Below are positions 9,133 to 17,163 of a stretch of 64,000 bases of DNA, piece by piece (position 1 is the first letter of the stretch; every line of letters starts with the position of its first letter). A model generated the notes under the pieces. The model was given only the letters and a program-made list of their open reading frames with translations. It searched no databases and had not been told where the DNA came from. Location of the stretch: positions 1-64,000 of the forward strand of contig CACIRC010000004.1 of the NCBI GenBank assembly GCA_902588895.1, read 5' to 3'. The DNA comes from an uncultured Pelagibacteraceae bacterium (GTDB lineage Bacteria > Pseudomonadota > Alphaproteobacteria > Pelagibacterales > Pelagibacteraceae). The position numbers and the translations under genes were made by a program.

Positions 9133-9507
9133 ATGACAATGAAAAAATTTTTAGTACTTATCTGTTTTGTATTAACATTTAGCACCAAAGCAATTGGAAA
9201 AGAAACTACTTACAATAAAGAATTGTTCGATAAAGCTCTATCAGAGGGAAAAATTGTTGTGGTGAGTTCTTGGATCAAATATTGCTCATCATGTGCAGGT
9301 CAAATGGAAGTGTTAAAAAAAGCAAAAAAAGATTTTGATAATATGGAATACTTTGCTTTTGATGTAACAAATAAAGAAATTGCTCAATTTTTTAATGTTC
9401 AATATCAAACAACACTTTTAATTTTTAAAGATAATAAAGAAGTTTACAGAAGTATTGGTGAGACCACCAAAGAACTTATTTATGACGCTTTAAAATCGTC
9501 TATCTAA
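9133..9507 (+). CDS. Exported thioredoxin-like protein
   Basis: A 124-aa protein with a signal peptide (about residues 1-22) and a thioredoxin fold. The redox motif is CSSC at residues 51-54 within SWIKYCSSC, and the cis-Pro region is replaced by a QYQTTLLIF strand typical of DsbD-C-terminal-like domains, which lack the usual cis-proline context. It probably acts as a periplasmic thiol reductant. It is alone on the plus strand and its end overlaps the convergent thiV gene by eight bases. Confidence 0.85.
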   Translation: MTMKKFLVLICFVLTFSTKAIGKETTYNKELFDKALSEGKIVVVSSWIKYCSSCAGQMEVLKKAKKDFDNMEYFAFDVTNKEIAQFFNVQYQTTLLIFKDNKEVYRSIGETTKELIYDALKSSI

Positions 9508-10939
9508 ATTTAATTTTTAAAATTATTGCAGGCAAGAAAGTTGCAATCAAAAAAGATAAAAATAATAAAGATTGAGCTACAAAAGGTGAAAACAAGTCTT
9601 TAGACAAAAATACTCCCACTAATAAACTTTTAGAAAAGTCTGGAAATGGAAACATTAAAAATCCAGCAACTAAACCAATTATAATTGAAACATAAGCGAT
9701 TTTTTCATCTATTTTATTATAGAAACTATAGAAAACAGTCACTACAAATGCACAACAAAATAAATCTGCAAGTAAGAATAAATATAGAATATCAAATCCT
9801 TTTGAAGCAACTCCAAAAGCAATTACAGACAAAATTAAAATGAAATATTTAGATATTTTAAAATAATCAGTTTTTTTATCTAAGTTAAAAGTTGCTTTAC
9901 CATCAACTACAAATAAACTGGAAATAGCATTAACTAAAGTATCAACAGTCGAAATTGTTAATGCAAGACCAAGGATAATGATCAATAAGGATAAAATTTC
10001 TGTTTGATCTTTTAATAATAAACTAAAAAATCCTAAATCAGGTCTAACGGATGGATCCATTGAAAATGAAACCATCCCAATAAAACCCATTAAAAAAACT
10101 ATTGGAACTATAATAAAGAAAGAAATTATCAAACTACTTTTTAATGTTTTATAATTTTTTGCTGCATATACTCTTTGCCAATTTCCCTGATGAAATAAAT
10201 TTGTTGCTGCAACTGCTATAAAGAAAGTTAATCCAGCAGTATACCCTGGAATATAATTTGAACTTATAAGTTGAGGGTTTTTCTCATTAATTAAAGAAAA
10301 TGAAAAATTATTTCCTGAAGAAGAACTAATAATTGAAATCAAAATAAATAATAAAACACCAATTACAATCATTTGAATATTATCAGTAAATATGGATGCT
10401 CTTAATCCCCCATAAAGGGTATAGCTTAAAGTAGTTACCAAAACTATTAATGCTGTAACCCACAATTCTGTTCCAGATATATAATTAATTAATACAGCCA
10501 CCGCAGTTACTTCTGCGCAAAGAAAAATGAACATATAAAATATTGTCATTAACAAAATTAACTTAAATAGACTTTTGCCAAATTTCTTTCTCATAAACTC
10601 AACCAAAGAGGACCCTTTTGGAAACTCTTTTCTGATTTTTTTTCCAAGATAAATTAAGAAAATCATTGGAAAAGCTGTGCCTAATGCATAACCAATAACA
10701 GCACCAACTCCGCCCCACGTTGCAGCTGCAACGGGACCAAATAAAATCCAAGCTCCTAAAGCTGATGCTACAAGGCTTGTGGTAAGTGAAAATAAACCAA
10801 TGTTTCTATTTGCAGTTAAATAATTATTAATTCCTTTAAATTTTTTAGAATGAAGAATTCCTAAAAAAGCAAATATTAAACTTATTGCTATTACTAATAT
10901 TAATGATGTTGATTGATTTAAAAAATATGTTTTATCCAT
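9500..10939 (-). CDS. thiV: Sodium:solute symporter, thiamine-pyrimidine (HMP) transporter ThiV
   Basis: A 479-aa SSS-family symporter with about 13 membrane helices. The conserved SSS region TNLFHQGNWQRVYAAK is present in the middle, as are the YTLYGGLRASIFTDNIQ block and the ISTVDTLVNAIS sodium-site helix. The gene is preceded directly by a TPP riboswitch. In SAR11 the SSS gene under a TPP riboswitch is thiV, proposed to import the thiamine precursor HMP. The substrate is inferred from the riboswitch and that known pattern; the sequence alone would only say SSS symporter. Confidence 0.88.
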   Translation of the reverse strand: MDKTYFLNQSTSLILVIAISLIFAFLGILHSKKFKGINNYLTANRNIGLFSLTTSLVASALGAWILFGPVAAATWGGVGAVIGYALGTAFPMIFLIYLGKKIRKEFPKGSSLVEFMRKKFGKSLFKLILLMTIFYMFIFLCAEVTAVAVLINYISGTELWVTALIVLVTTLSYTLYGGLRASIFTDNIQMIVIGVLLFILISIISSSSGNNFSFSLINEKNPQLISSNYIPGYTAGLTFFIAVAATNLFHQGNWQRVYAAKNYKTLKSSLIISFFIIVPIVFLMGFIGMVSFSMDPSVRPDLGFFSLLLKDQTEILSLLIIILGLALTISTVDTLVNAISSLFVVDGKATFNLDKKTDYFKISKYFILILSVIAFGVASKGFDILYLFLLADLFCCAFVVTVFYSFYNKIDEKIAYVSIIIGLVAGFLMFPFPDFSKSLLVGVFLSKDLFSPFVAQSLLFLSFLIATFLPAIILKIKFR

Positions 10940-11010
10940 TTTATCCCTTTCTGAATTACCGGACAGGTTCTTTGGGTATAATCTCAGTCTGTTAAGACAC
11001 CCCTTATAAA
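10940..11010 (-). promoter_or_regulatory. TPP riboswitch (THI element) controlling thiV
   Basis: On the minus strand the conserved THI-box elements occur in order: GGGGUG (11003-10998), a small P3 hairpin GUCU-UAAC-AGAC, CUGAGA, ACCC, then ACCUG and the final AGGGA. P1 is formed by UUUAU (11010-11006) and AUAAA (10944-10940). P2 is GGGGU with ACCC. P5 is short and carries a likely C-A mismatch. The AUG of thiV follows P1 with no gap, and the AGGGA of P4 is itself the only Shine-Dalgarno sequence. Thiamine pyrophosphate binding should therefore shut off translation directly. Confidence 0.93.
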
Positions 11011-11057
11011 TATACTTAGTACATTTTGTTTATTATGGAAAGTGTTATTAAAATTTA

Positions 11058-11351
11058 TTATTTCTGAGTTTTATGATTCATTATTTCGACCATACATTGT
11101 GTGGCGTATTCTCTCCACTCAGATGAAGTTTTATTTTTTAAGCTATTTAAATGGTTTCTGTTACTTTGAATGTCATCTTTATGCTTAATATAATCAGCTC
11201 CATTAAGGTTTTTTTCCATTTCAGACAAATTAGTTTCCATTGCCTTTATCCACTGATTTCCAAGTTCAACGCATTTTTGGTCATCTTTTTCATCACAAAT
11301 TTGCTTAAAAAAATTAAAGATTACATCATCAGTATTAACTGAAGTATTCAT
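11058..11351 (-). CDS. Hypothetical small soluble protein
   Basis: I do not recognise this family. The 97-aa product is highly charged and predicted all-helical. It has no signal peptide. Its three cysteines fall in CDEKDDQKC and later in ATQCMVE. The second half (NLSEMEKNLNGADYIKHKDD onward) could form an amphipathic helix pair. It lies three bases downstream of the pentapeptide-repeat gene on the same strand, which suggests co-transcription. Confidence 0.55.
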   Translation of the reverse strand: MNTSVNTDDVIFNFFKQICDEKDDQKCVELGNQWIKAMETNLSEMEKNLNGADYIKHKDDIQSNRNHLNSLKNKTSSEWREYATQCMVEIMNHKTQK

Positions 11352-11354
11352 TAA

Positions 11355-11864
11355 TTATTGTTTGCAGGTACTTATAGACTCAGGACCACAAGTTTGACCA
11401 TTAGTCCACGTAGCTCCAGTTAAATTAGCTCCATCAAAATTAGCATTGGTAATGTTAGATGATGTAAAGTTGGCTTCCATTAAATTAGAGTTTTGAAAGT
11501 TAGCTTCGATTAATGTTGCACCCATAAAATCGACTCTAGTTAAGTTAGCTCCAGTGAAATTAGTTTTTTCAAAATTTGCACCTATAGAAACAGACTCATA
11601 AAGATTAGCTCTTACAAATGTAGACTCTGGAAAAGTTCCAAATGATAGATTTGAAGTCATCATAATACTTTTATCAAAATTAACTTGAATAAAACTCGCA
11701 AATGAAAGATTTGAATTTGGAAGATAACTACCTTGTAAATCTTGAGAGTCTGAAAATCTACAATTAGAATAATCAACTCCTTCAGTTAAAGGATCGTCAC
11801 ACGCAGCATTTGAATTTGTAAAAAATAAGAAACTGAATACTACAAGTAAGATAATTTTTTTCAT
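11355..11864 (-). CDS. Exported pentapeptide-repeat protein
   Basis: About twenty A(D/N)LxX-type pentapeptide repeats run from about residue 30 to the C-terminus (for example ANLTRVDFMGATLIEANFQ), which predicts a right-handed quadrilateral beta-helix. An N-terminal signal peptide ends near SNAA. The frame is open to 11879, but the second methionine (MKKIILL, 11864) gives a proper signal peptide and is the likelier start. Three or four cysteines (first in the mature N-terminus, two near the C-terminus) may form disulfides. Function unknown. Confidence 0.85.
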   Translation of the reverse strand: MKKIILLVVFSFLFFTNSNAACDDPLTEGVDYSNCRFSDSQDLQGSYLPNSNLSFASFIQVNFDKSIMMTSNLSFGTFPESTFVRANLYESVSIGANFEKTNFTGANLTRVDFMGATLIEANFQNSNLMEANFTSSNITNANFDGANLTGATWTNGQTCGPESISTCKQ

Positions 11865-11925
11865 AAGAAAAGTTAACAAATAAAATATGTCAAAACAATG
11901 AATGATTTAAAGTTTAATAAAAATT

Positions 11926-12963
11926 TTATATTCTTACTTTTTTGCCAGTTTTAGCACTTTTTGTTATTGCAGCAAAAATTTTAAGAGAAATTAAACCATC
12001 ATTTCCATTTACTTTAGGCTTAACTTTTTTTGAAATTACATCAGCAAAGTGATCAATTTGATTAACTAATGTATTATCATCTTTTTTATTTTTATCTTCA
12101 TTAACAAATATCTTATTCCACCAACTTCTCTCTTTTTTATAAAACCAATATTTAAGGTTAGGAAACTGTAGAGAACCTTTGGTACCACCAATCATATATG
12201 CAGATTGGTTAGTAATTGGATAAGCGGGATTTTCTCCTGCAGTTAATTCATAACTCCATGGTGCAACAATTGTATCTGACAAATTTAGTGTACAAAGGGC
12301 TCCTGAATTAAAGATCAAGCTTATTGTTGCTGTATCTTCAACTTCAAATTTTCTATTTTTATTAGTTGTAAAGGCTTGAACGTACTTAATAGATCCAAGT
12401 AAATAACAAATCATATCGATATCATGGACTAAATTGATCCCTAGAGGCCCTCCTCCTTTACTTATTCTCCATTTTTCTTTGTAATAAGCTTTGTGTTTAT
12501 AAAGCCAACACAACACATTTGCTGAAACAATTTTTCCTAATTTTCCTTTGTCGATAAGACCTTTTACCTTTGATACTATTGAGTTATGTCTTCTGTGATA
12601 CCCTATCAATAACGGTGTTTTATTTTTATTAGCACTACTAATAATTTTTTTAGCTGAATTAATATTATCTGAAATAGGTTTTTCTAATAACACTGGAATT
12701 TTTTTCTTTAAAAAACCGACTGTATGCTTTTTATGGAGTTGATTTGGGGTAGCAACAATCACTGCATCTAAATTTTTTGAGTTTAAAAGTTCATCTACAT
12801 TTGAATATAGTGGAATTTTATGTTTTTTTGATAAATTTTTAGCGTTATTACTAATATCTACTATTGAATGGAGATTAGCTTTTTTTGATTTTAAAATTGC
12901 CTTTATGTGCTGCAATCCCATTAATCCAGTTCCAATAATTGATATGTTTATTTTTTTATTCAT
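11926..12963 (-). CDS. Gfo/Idh/MocA family NAD(P)-dependent oxidoreductase
   Basis: A 345-aa protein with an N-terminal Rossmann domain (IIGTGLMGLQH, residues about 9-19), the family motif LLEKPI near residue 95 that holds the catalytic lysine, and a C-terminal alpha/beta substrate domain. GGGPLGINLVHDID carries the conserved active-site Asp/His. It is the last gene of the sugar-transport operon, two bases after the aldose epimerase gene, so it probably oxidises a sugar or sugar derivative. The specific substrate is unknown. Confidence 0.9.
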   Translation of the reverse strand: MNKKINISIIGTGLMGLQHIKAILKSKKANLHSIVDISNNAKNLSKKHKIPLYSNVDELLNSKNLDAVIVATPNQLHKKHTVGFLKKKIPVLLEKPISDNINSAKKIISSANKNKTPLLIGYHRRHNSIVSKVKGLIDKGKLGKIVSANVLCWLYKHKAYYKEKWRISKGGGPLGINLVHDIDMICYLLGSIKYVQAFTTNKNRKFEVEDTATISLIFNSGALCTLNLSDTIVAPWSYELTAGENPAYPITNQSAYMIGGTKGSLQFPNLKYWFYKKERSWWNKIFVNEDKNKKDDNTLVNQIDHFADVISKKVKPKVNGNDGLISLKIFAAITKSAKTGKKVRI

Positions 12964-12964
12964 T

Positions 12965-13948
12965 TTATGAAATATTTATTTTTGTAAAGTACTTATAAAG
13001 TTTTTGGGGTTTAATTAAAGTACTTGGAAAATTTTTATTATTCGGTGCATCTGGATAGTGTTGAGTTTCCAAACAAACACCCTGGTAAGGAGTAAGTTTA
13101 TTTTTGTATCGCAAACCCTGACTAGTATAAAGTTGTACCCCAGGAAGATTTGAATAAAAATCTAATTGAGTATTGGTTTTTTTATTTTTTAATGAGGCTA
13201 AATAATTTTTGGAATTTTTTTTAACACAAAATGTTAAATCAAATCCTAATGCATTTATTTTATTTAGTATTATTTTTGTTTTTTCGTTTTTGATAATATT
13301 TATTTTTTCTCCAATATTTTGAAACTTATTGAAATCATTAATAGTATTTTTAACTTTTTTAATTTTGCCAGTTGGGATCAATTTGTTGTTTACTTCAAGA
13401 TATTTTTCTGAATTAATTTTTAAATCATGATTAAAAATTGTCTCTTTGTTATTTTTATTTAAATTCCAATAACTATGATTTGTTAAATTAACATGCGTTA
13501 ATTGATTTGTTTTATATTGGTATTTAATAATTAAAGTTTTATTTTTAATTTCAAAAATACACTCTGAATTTAGATCTCCTGGAAAACCTTGGTCTAAATT
13601 TTTAGATAGCAGTTGATAAATAATTTTAGTTTTTGAATGATGTTTTATTTTCCATTCTAATCTATCAAATCCTATTTTTCCTCCATGCAGTGTATTTCTT
13701 CCTTCATTGCCATCGAGTTTGTAAGTTTTATTTTTAATCTTAAATTTCGAATTTGATATTCTTCCTGCGTACCGACCACACGTAGCACCTACATAAAAAT
13801 TTTTACTGCTGTAATTTTTTGTAGGGCCTAAATTTAAGATTAAATTTATCCTCTTTTGCTTGTCAAAAACCTCATACAGACAGGCACCGATGTTAATTGA
13901 TTTAATTCTTAGATACTTATTTTCTATTATTGAGCTTTGTACTTTCAC
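12965..13948 (-). CDS. galM: Aldose 1-epimerase (mutarotase)
   Basis: This enzyme interconverts alpha and beta anomers of aldoses. The family blocks are present: GRYAGRISNSKF, NTLHGGKIGFDRLEW with the substrate-binding His, LTNHSYWNL with the catalytic base-side His, and the C-terminal VCLETQHYPDAPN block with the catalytic Glu. Length 327 aa is normal. It sits between the XylB-like dehydrogenase and the Gfo/Idh gene in the sugar operon, where it would supply the anomer that a pyranose dehydrogenase needs. Confidence 0.92.
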   Translation of the reverse strand: MKVQSSIIENKYLRIKSINIGACLYEVFDKQKRINLILNLGPTKNYSSKNFYVGATCGRYAGRISNSKFKIKNKTYKLDGNEGRNTLHGGKIGFDRLEWKIKHHSKTKIIYQLLSKNLDQGFPGDLNSECIFEIKNKTLIIKYQYKTNQLTHVNLTNHSYWNLNKNNKETIFNHDLKINSEKYLEVNNKLIPTGKIKKVKNTINDFNKFQNIGEKINIIKNEKTKIILNKINALGFDLTFCVKKNSKNYLASLKNKKTNTQLDFYSNLPGVQLYTSQGLRYKNKLTPYQGVCLETQHYPDAPNNKNFPSTLIKPQKLYKYFTKINIS

Positions 13949-13956
13949 AAAGCCTA

Positions 13957-14718
13957 TTACAACCAGCCTTTATCAACAATATAAGATTGATTTGTACATC
14001 CACCTGATTGTTCTGATGAAAAAAACAATACTGCTTGAGCAAGCTCATGTGGTAATAATCTCGATTTTAAACATTGGTTTTTCATCAAGTCTTTTTCAGA
14101 TTCCTCATTTAACCAAAGATCGATTTGTCTTTGTGTTAATACCCATCCTGGCACTACTGAATTAACTCTAATATTAAATTCTCCTAAATCTCTTGCAAAT
14201 GATCTAGTTAAACCAACTACCCCTGATTTTGCGGCTGTATAAGCAGCCATACCACCTTGTCCAACCATCCAAGAGGAAGATCCTATATTGACAATTACAC
14301 CACCCTTATTTTCAATCATTGATTTTTTAACTGACTGAACTGTGAAAAAATAATGTCTTAGATTTACATTCATTCTTTCATTCCAATATTCTTCTGTAAC
14401 ATCATCAATTTTGTGTCTTGTGTCATTAGCAGCATTATTGATTAAGATATCAATTGGACCTTTTTGATCAATGATGTCCACAATTGTCTTTTGGAGTTGT
14501 TTTATATTCAATAAATCACATTCAATAAAAGTTGGTATTGAATATTTTTTATTTTTTATATCTTCAATTAATTTTTCAGCTTCTGACACTTTAATATCTA
14601 TAAAGTAAACCTCAGAACCTTGTTCACAAAAATGTTCAACAATTGAAGCCCCAATTCCAGATCCTCCGCCTGTTACAAATACTCTTTTGTTTTCGAGATC
14701 GTAATACTTTACCTTCAT
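13957..14718 (-). CDS. SDR aldose 1-dehydrogenase, XylB-like
   Basis: A 253-aa short-chain dehydrogenase with the cofactor motif TGGGSGIGA (residues 16-24), an NNAAND strand, the catalytic Ser in NIGSSSW and YTAAK (Tyr/Lys). The stretch around RHKIDDVTEEYWNERMNVNLRH closely resembles Caulobacter XylB (D-xylose 1-dehydrogenase) and related aldose dehydrogenases. Together with the mutarotase next door, this suggests oxidation of an imported aldose to its lactone. A close paralogue lies at 24043-24804. The sugar identity is inference. Confidence 0.88.
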   Translation of the reverse strand: MKVKYYDLENKRVFVTGGGSGIGASIVEHFCEQGSEVYFIDIKVSEAEKLIEDIKNKKYSIPTFIECDLLNIKQLQKTIVDIIDQKGPIDILINNAANDTRHKIDDVTEEYWNERMNVNLRHYFFTVQSVKKSMIENKGGVIVNIGSSSWMVGQGGMAAYTAAKSGVVGLTRSFARDLGEFNIRVNSVVPGWVLTQRQIDLWLNEESEKDLMKNQCLKSRLLPHELAQAVLFFSSEQSGGCTNQSYIVDKGWL

Positions 14719-15497
14719 TATAATTCTAATTCTTCAGCAAGATCGCCAATTTTTGCACCACCTGACATCAATCTTTTTACATCTTCACCACCAAGTTCTG
14801 AAGATAATCCTGAACCAATTACTTCTCCTAAACTTAAAAAAGTATATCGATCAGCTATAAGGCGTGCATGAATTTCGTTGTGTGTAATTAGTATAATTGC
14901 AATATTTCCAAGCCTTTGAACTTTTTTTATTGTTTTTAAAACTTCCATTTGCTGCTTTTGCCCTAATGCTGAAGTAGGTTCATCTAATATTAGTATCTTT
15001 GCACCAAAGTAAATTGCTCTTGCAATAGCCAAAGTTTGTCTTTGTCCACCTGACATTGTTCCAACTGGTTGGTTAGGGTTTGAAATGTTAATTCCAATTT
15101 TAGACATTTCTTCTGTTGTTATTCTATCCATCTCATCCATTTGCATTAAGCCAAATGGGCCAGGTCCTTTTTTTATTTCACGTCCAAGAAAAAAATTTCT
15201 TGTTACTGATGTTAGAGCATTGAGTGCTAAATCTTGATAAACTGTTCCAATACCTGCATCAGATGCTTGACGCGGTGTAGAAAAATTAACAATTTCTCCA
15301 TCAACTTTTATTTCCCCACTTGTCATAAGATGAACTCCGGATAACACTTTGATCAAAGTTGACTTTCCAGCTCCATTATCACCTAAAAGAGCGTGAACTT
15401 CTCCTGGATAGACATCTAATGAAACACCATTTAAAGCGGTAAATGTTCCAAATTTTTTTACTACATTCTTTAGTTCAATTAATGGTTTTCTATCCAT
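14718..15497 (-). CDS. Sugar ABC transporter ATP-binding protein (FrcA-like)
   Basis: A single-domain 259-aa ATPase of the CUT2/carbohydrate family 2 branch. It has Walker A GDNGAGKST, signature SGGQRQTLAIARA, Walker B ILILDEPTSAL, and a C-terminal H-motif in LITHNEIHA. Unlike RbsA or XylG it has only one nucleotide-binding domain, as in FrcA of rhizobia, so it would work as a homodimer. Start and stop each overlap the neighbouring genes by one base, which places it firmly in the permease-ATPase-dehydrogenase operon. Confidence 0.93.
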   Translation of the reverse strand: MDRKPLIELKNVVKKFGTFTALNGVSLDVYPGEVHALLGDNGAGKSTLIKVLSGVHLMTSGEIKVDGEIVNFSTPRQASDAGIGTVYQDLALNALTSVTRNFFLGREIKKGPGPFGLMQMDEMDRITTEEMSKIGINISNPNQPVGTMSGGQRQTLAIARAIYFGAKILILDEPTSALGQKQQMEVLKTIKKVQRLGNIAIILITHNEIHARLIADRYTFLSLGEVIGSGLSSELGGEDVKRLMSGGAKIGDLAEELEL

Positions 15498-17092
15498 TAG
15501 ATATTTCCCATAATTCGTTTTCTAATATTCTCATTTGTGAGAGCAGCAGTAACAAGAACAGCTCCAAGGAATACTCTATAGAATGATCCATCAATTCCTG
15601 GAATATAAAAGAAGGCTTCTTTTGCTATTCCAAAAATAATTGTACCTAGAATAATTCCACCTATTGTACCAAAACCTCCTGTTAGCACGACACCACCAAT
15701 AACTGCTGCAGCAATCGCTTCTAATTCCTTTAAATTACCTTTAGCTGTATCTGCTGTATTAACTTCAAATACTTGACATGCTGCAAACATTGTTGCGCAG
15801 AATGCAGTATTCACAAATAATGAAATCTTAACTTTGTTTGTTGGCACACCATTAGCCTTTGCAGCACTAAGATTTCCTCCAGTTGAATAAATCCAGTTAC
15901 CTGCTTGAGTTTTGCTTAAAATAAAATAAAAAATTAGAGCGATAAGTGCCCAAATCATTAAGCAAGAATACATTCCTTTAGCAAAAATGTTCCCATAGTT
16001 ATTTACATTCCAATCTGCTGTAAAATACAACCAGTTAAAAATTGGTTCCATAATATCGCCTCCAAAGAAGTTAGCGACTGGTCTTGCGGTATATATTGTG
16101 TCAATATAAGCTTTTGCTATATCAATATCAGTAACTGCTTTTGCTGCAACTTCAGGAACATTAACTCCAGCTTCTATTTTCTTTGTCAAAATTTCCACCA
16201 TTGAATCATTGCCAGATTTTTTTGCTCCAGCTAAAGATTTTTCTAAAGTTGCAATCATTTTTTCTGAGTTTGAGGCAGTCTTGAAAGCTGCAACTTTTTC
16301 GTTAATATATGTTAATCTTTCAGTTAATTTTGCAACCGTGCTTGCCGGCACAGTGCTAAGAATTTCTAGTAATTGATCATTTGGTAAAGCTTTAGCCGCA
16401 TCCCGTTCCATTTCCCCATGACCTGGTACATTTATAATGTTTTTAATATCTGGTAAATCTGTAACGGTTGTTGATCCAGCAGTTTGATCAGGAGCTCTGT
16501 TAAATGCTCTATACGATACTTCAGTTAAACCTCTTAAAAAGAAAAGTCCACCCAGCGTAACAATGAAAGAAGCTATACCACTTTTAACTATTATCCATCC
16601 CTGAATCCATCCAAAAGATAGAGTCATGCATAAAGTAATTAATATTGCTAGTAGTGGCGAGACATCTCTTATTTCAAATAACCTTAATCCCTCAAAATGA
16701 AAACCTCCTTCAAAAGATATGTAAGGAATAACAACAGCAAAACCCCACTTTAATATCATTGCCATACAACCGCCAGCAAAACCGATCATTGAACCAACGG
16801 AAAGATCAAATTCACCTGCTATAATTAACATTCCAGCAGCAAGTGCTACGATTCCTAATTGAGCAATTACCCTAAAATTATTCCTAATTCCTAAAGCATT
16901 AAATCCTTCACCAGAAAAAGGATTAAGAGAAAATTGTCCTTCTGGAATTGAAAAATATCCCAACATACAAAAAAGTAAAACCATCACGCCAAAAGGTCCA
17001 ATCTCTGGACGAGAGGTTAACGCAGAATACCATTTTTTTTCACCTTGTCTGTCCGACTCTTGTCTTGATTTTTTTGCTGTTGATGTATTCAT
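15497..17092 (-). CDS. Sugar ABC transporter permease with large insertion (FrcC-like)
   Basis: A CUT2-type permease with the conserved GEFDLSVGSMIGFAGG segment near residue 93 and the C-terminal AIAAAVIGGVVLTGG and GIILGTIIFGI helices. At 531 aa it is far longer than the usual 320-370 aa. The extra sequence is a hydrophilic, Lys/Ala/Glu-rich block at about residues 200-345, helical and partly coiled-coil in character, placed between membrane segments where relatives have a short loop. The N-terminus is also charged. The binding-protein gene lies upstream beyond a terminator hairpin. Confidence 0.92.
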   Translation of the reverse strand: MNTSTAKKSRQESDRQGEKKWYSALTSRPEIGPFGVMVLLFCMLGYFSIPEGQFSLNPFSGEGFNALGIRNNFRVIAQLGIVALAAGMLIIAGEFDLSVGSMIGFAGGCMAMILKWGFAVVIPYISFEGGFHFEGLRLFEIRDVSPLLAILITLCMTLSFGWIQGWIIVKSGIASFIVTLGGLFFLRGLTEVSYRAFNRAPDQTAGSTTVTDLPDIKNIINVPGHGEMERDAAKALPNDQLLEILSTVPASTVAKLTERLTYINEKVAAFKTASNSEKMIATLEKSLAGAKKSGNDSMVEILTKKIEAGVNVPEVAAKAVTDIDIAKAYIDTIYTARPVANFFGGDIMEPIFNWLYFTADWNVNNYGNIFAKGMYSCLMIWALIALIFYFILSKTQAGNWIYSTGGNLSAAKANGVPTNKVKISLFVNTAFCATMFAACQVFEVNTADTAKGNLKELEAIAAAVIGGVVLTGGFGTIGGIILGTIIFGIAKEAFFYIPGIDGSFYRVFLGAVLVTAALTNENIRKRIMGNI

Positions 17093-17116
17093 TTATAAAA
17101 AGACTTATTAATTTAT

Positions 17117-17152
17117 AAAAAAAAAGGGCCGATTGAATAATCGACCCTTTAA
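17117..17152 (-). terminator. Intrinsic terminator between sugar-binding-protein and permease genes
   Basis: On the minus strand, 12 bases after the binding-protein stop, a stem AAAGGGUCGAUU pairs with AAUCGGCCCUUU around an AUUC loop, followed by nine U. One pair is G-U on the transcribed strand but C-A on the other, so the hairpin is only perfect as minus-strand RNA. It should stop most transcripts and let a minority continue into permease and ATPase genes. Confidence 0.88.
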
Positions 17153-17163
17153 ATTATTAGTGA

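Noticed and set aside
13860-14165. 101-aa plus-strand frame across the mutarotase/SDR junction
   Set aside because: It is antisense to two well-supported genes and matches no family pattern.
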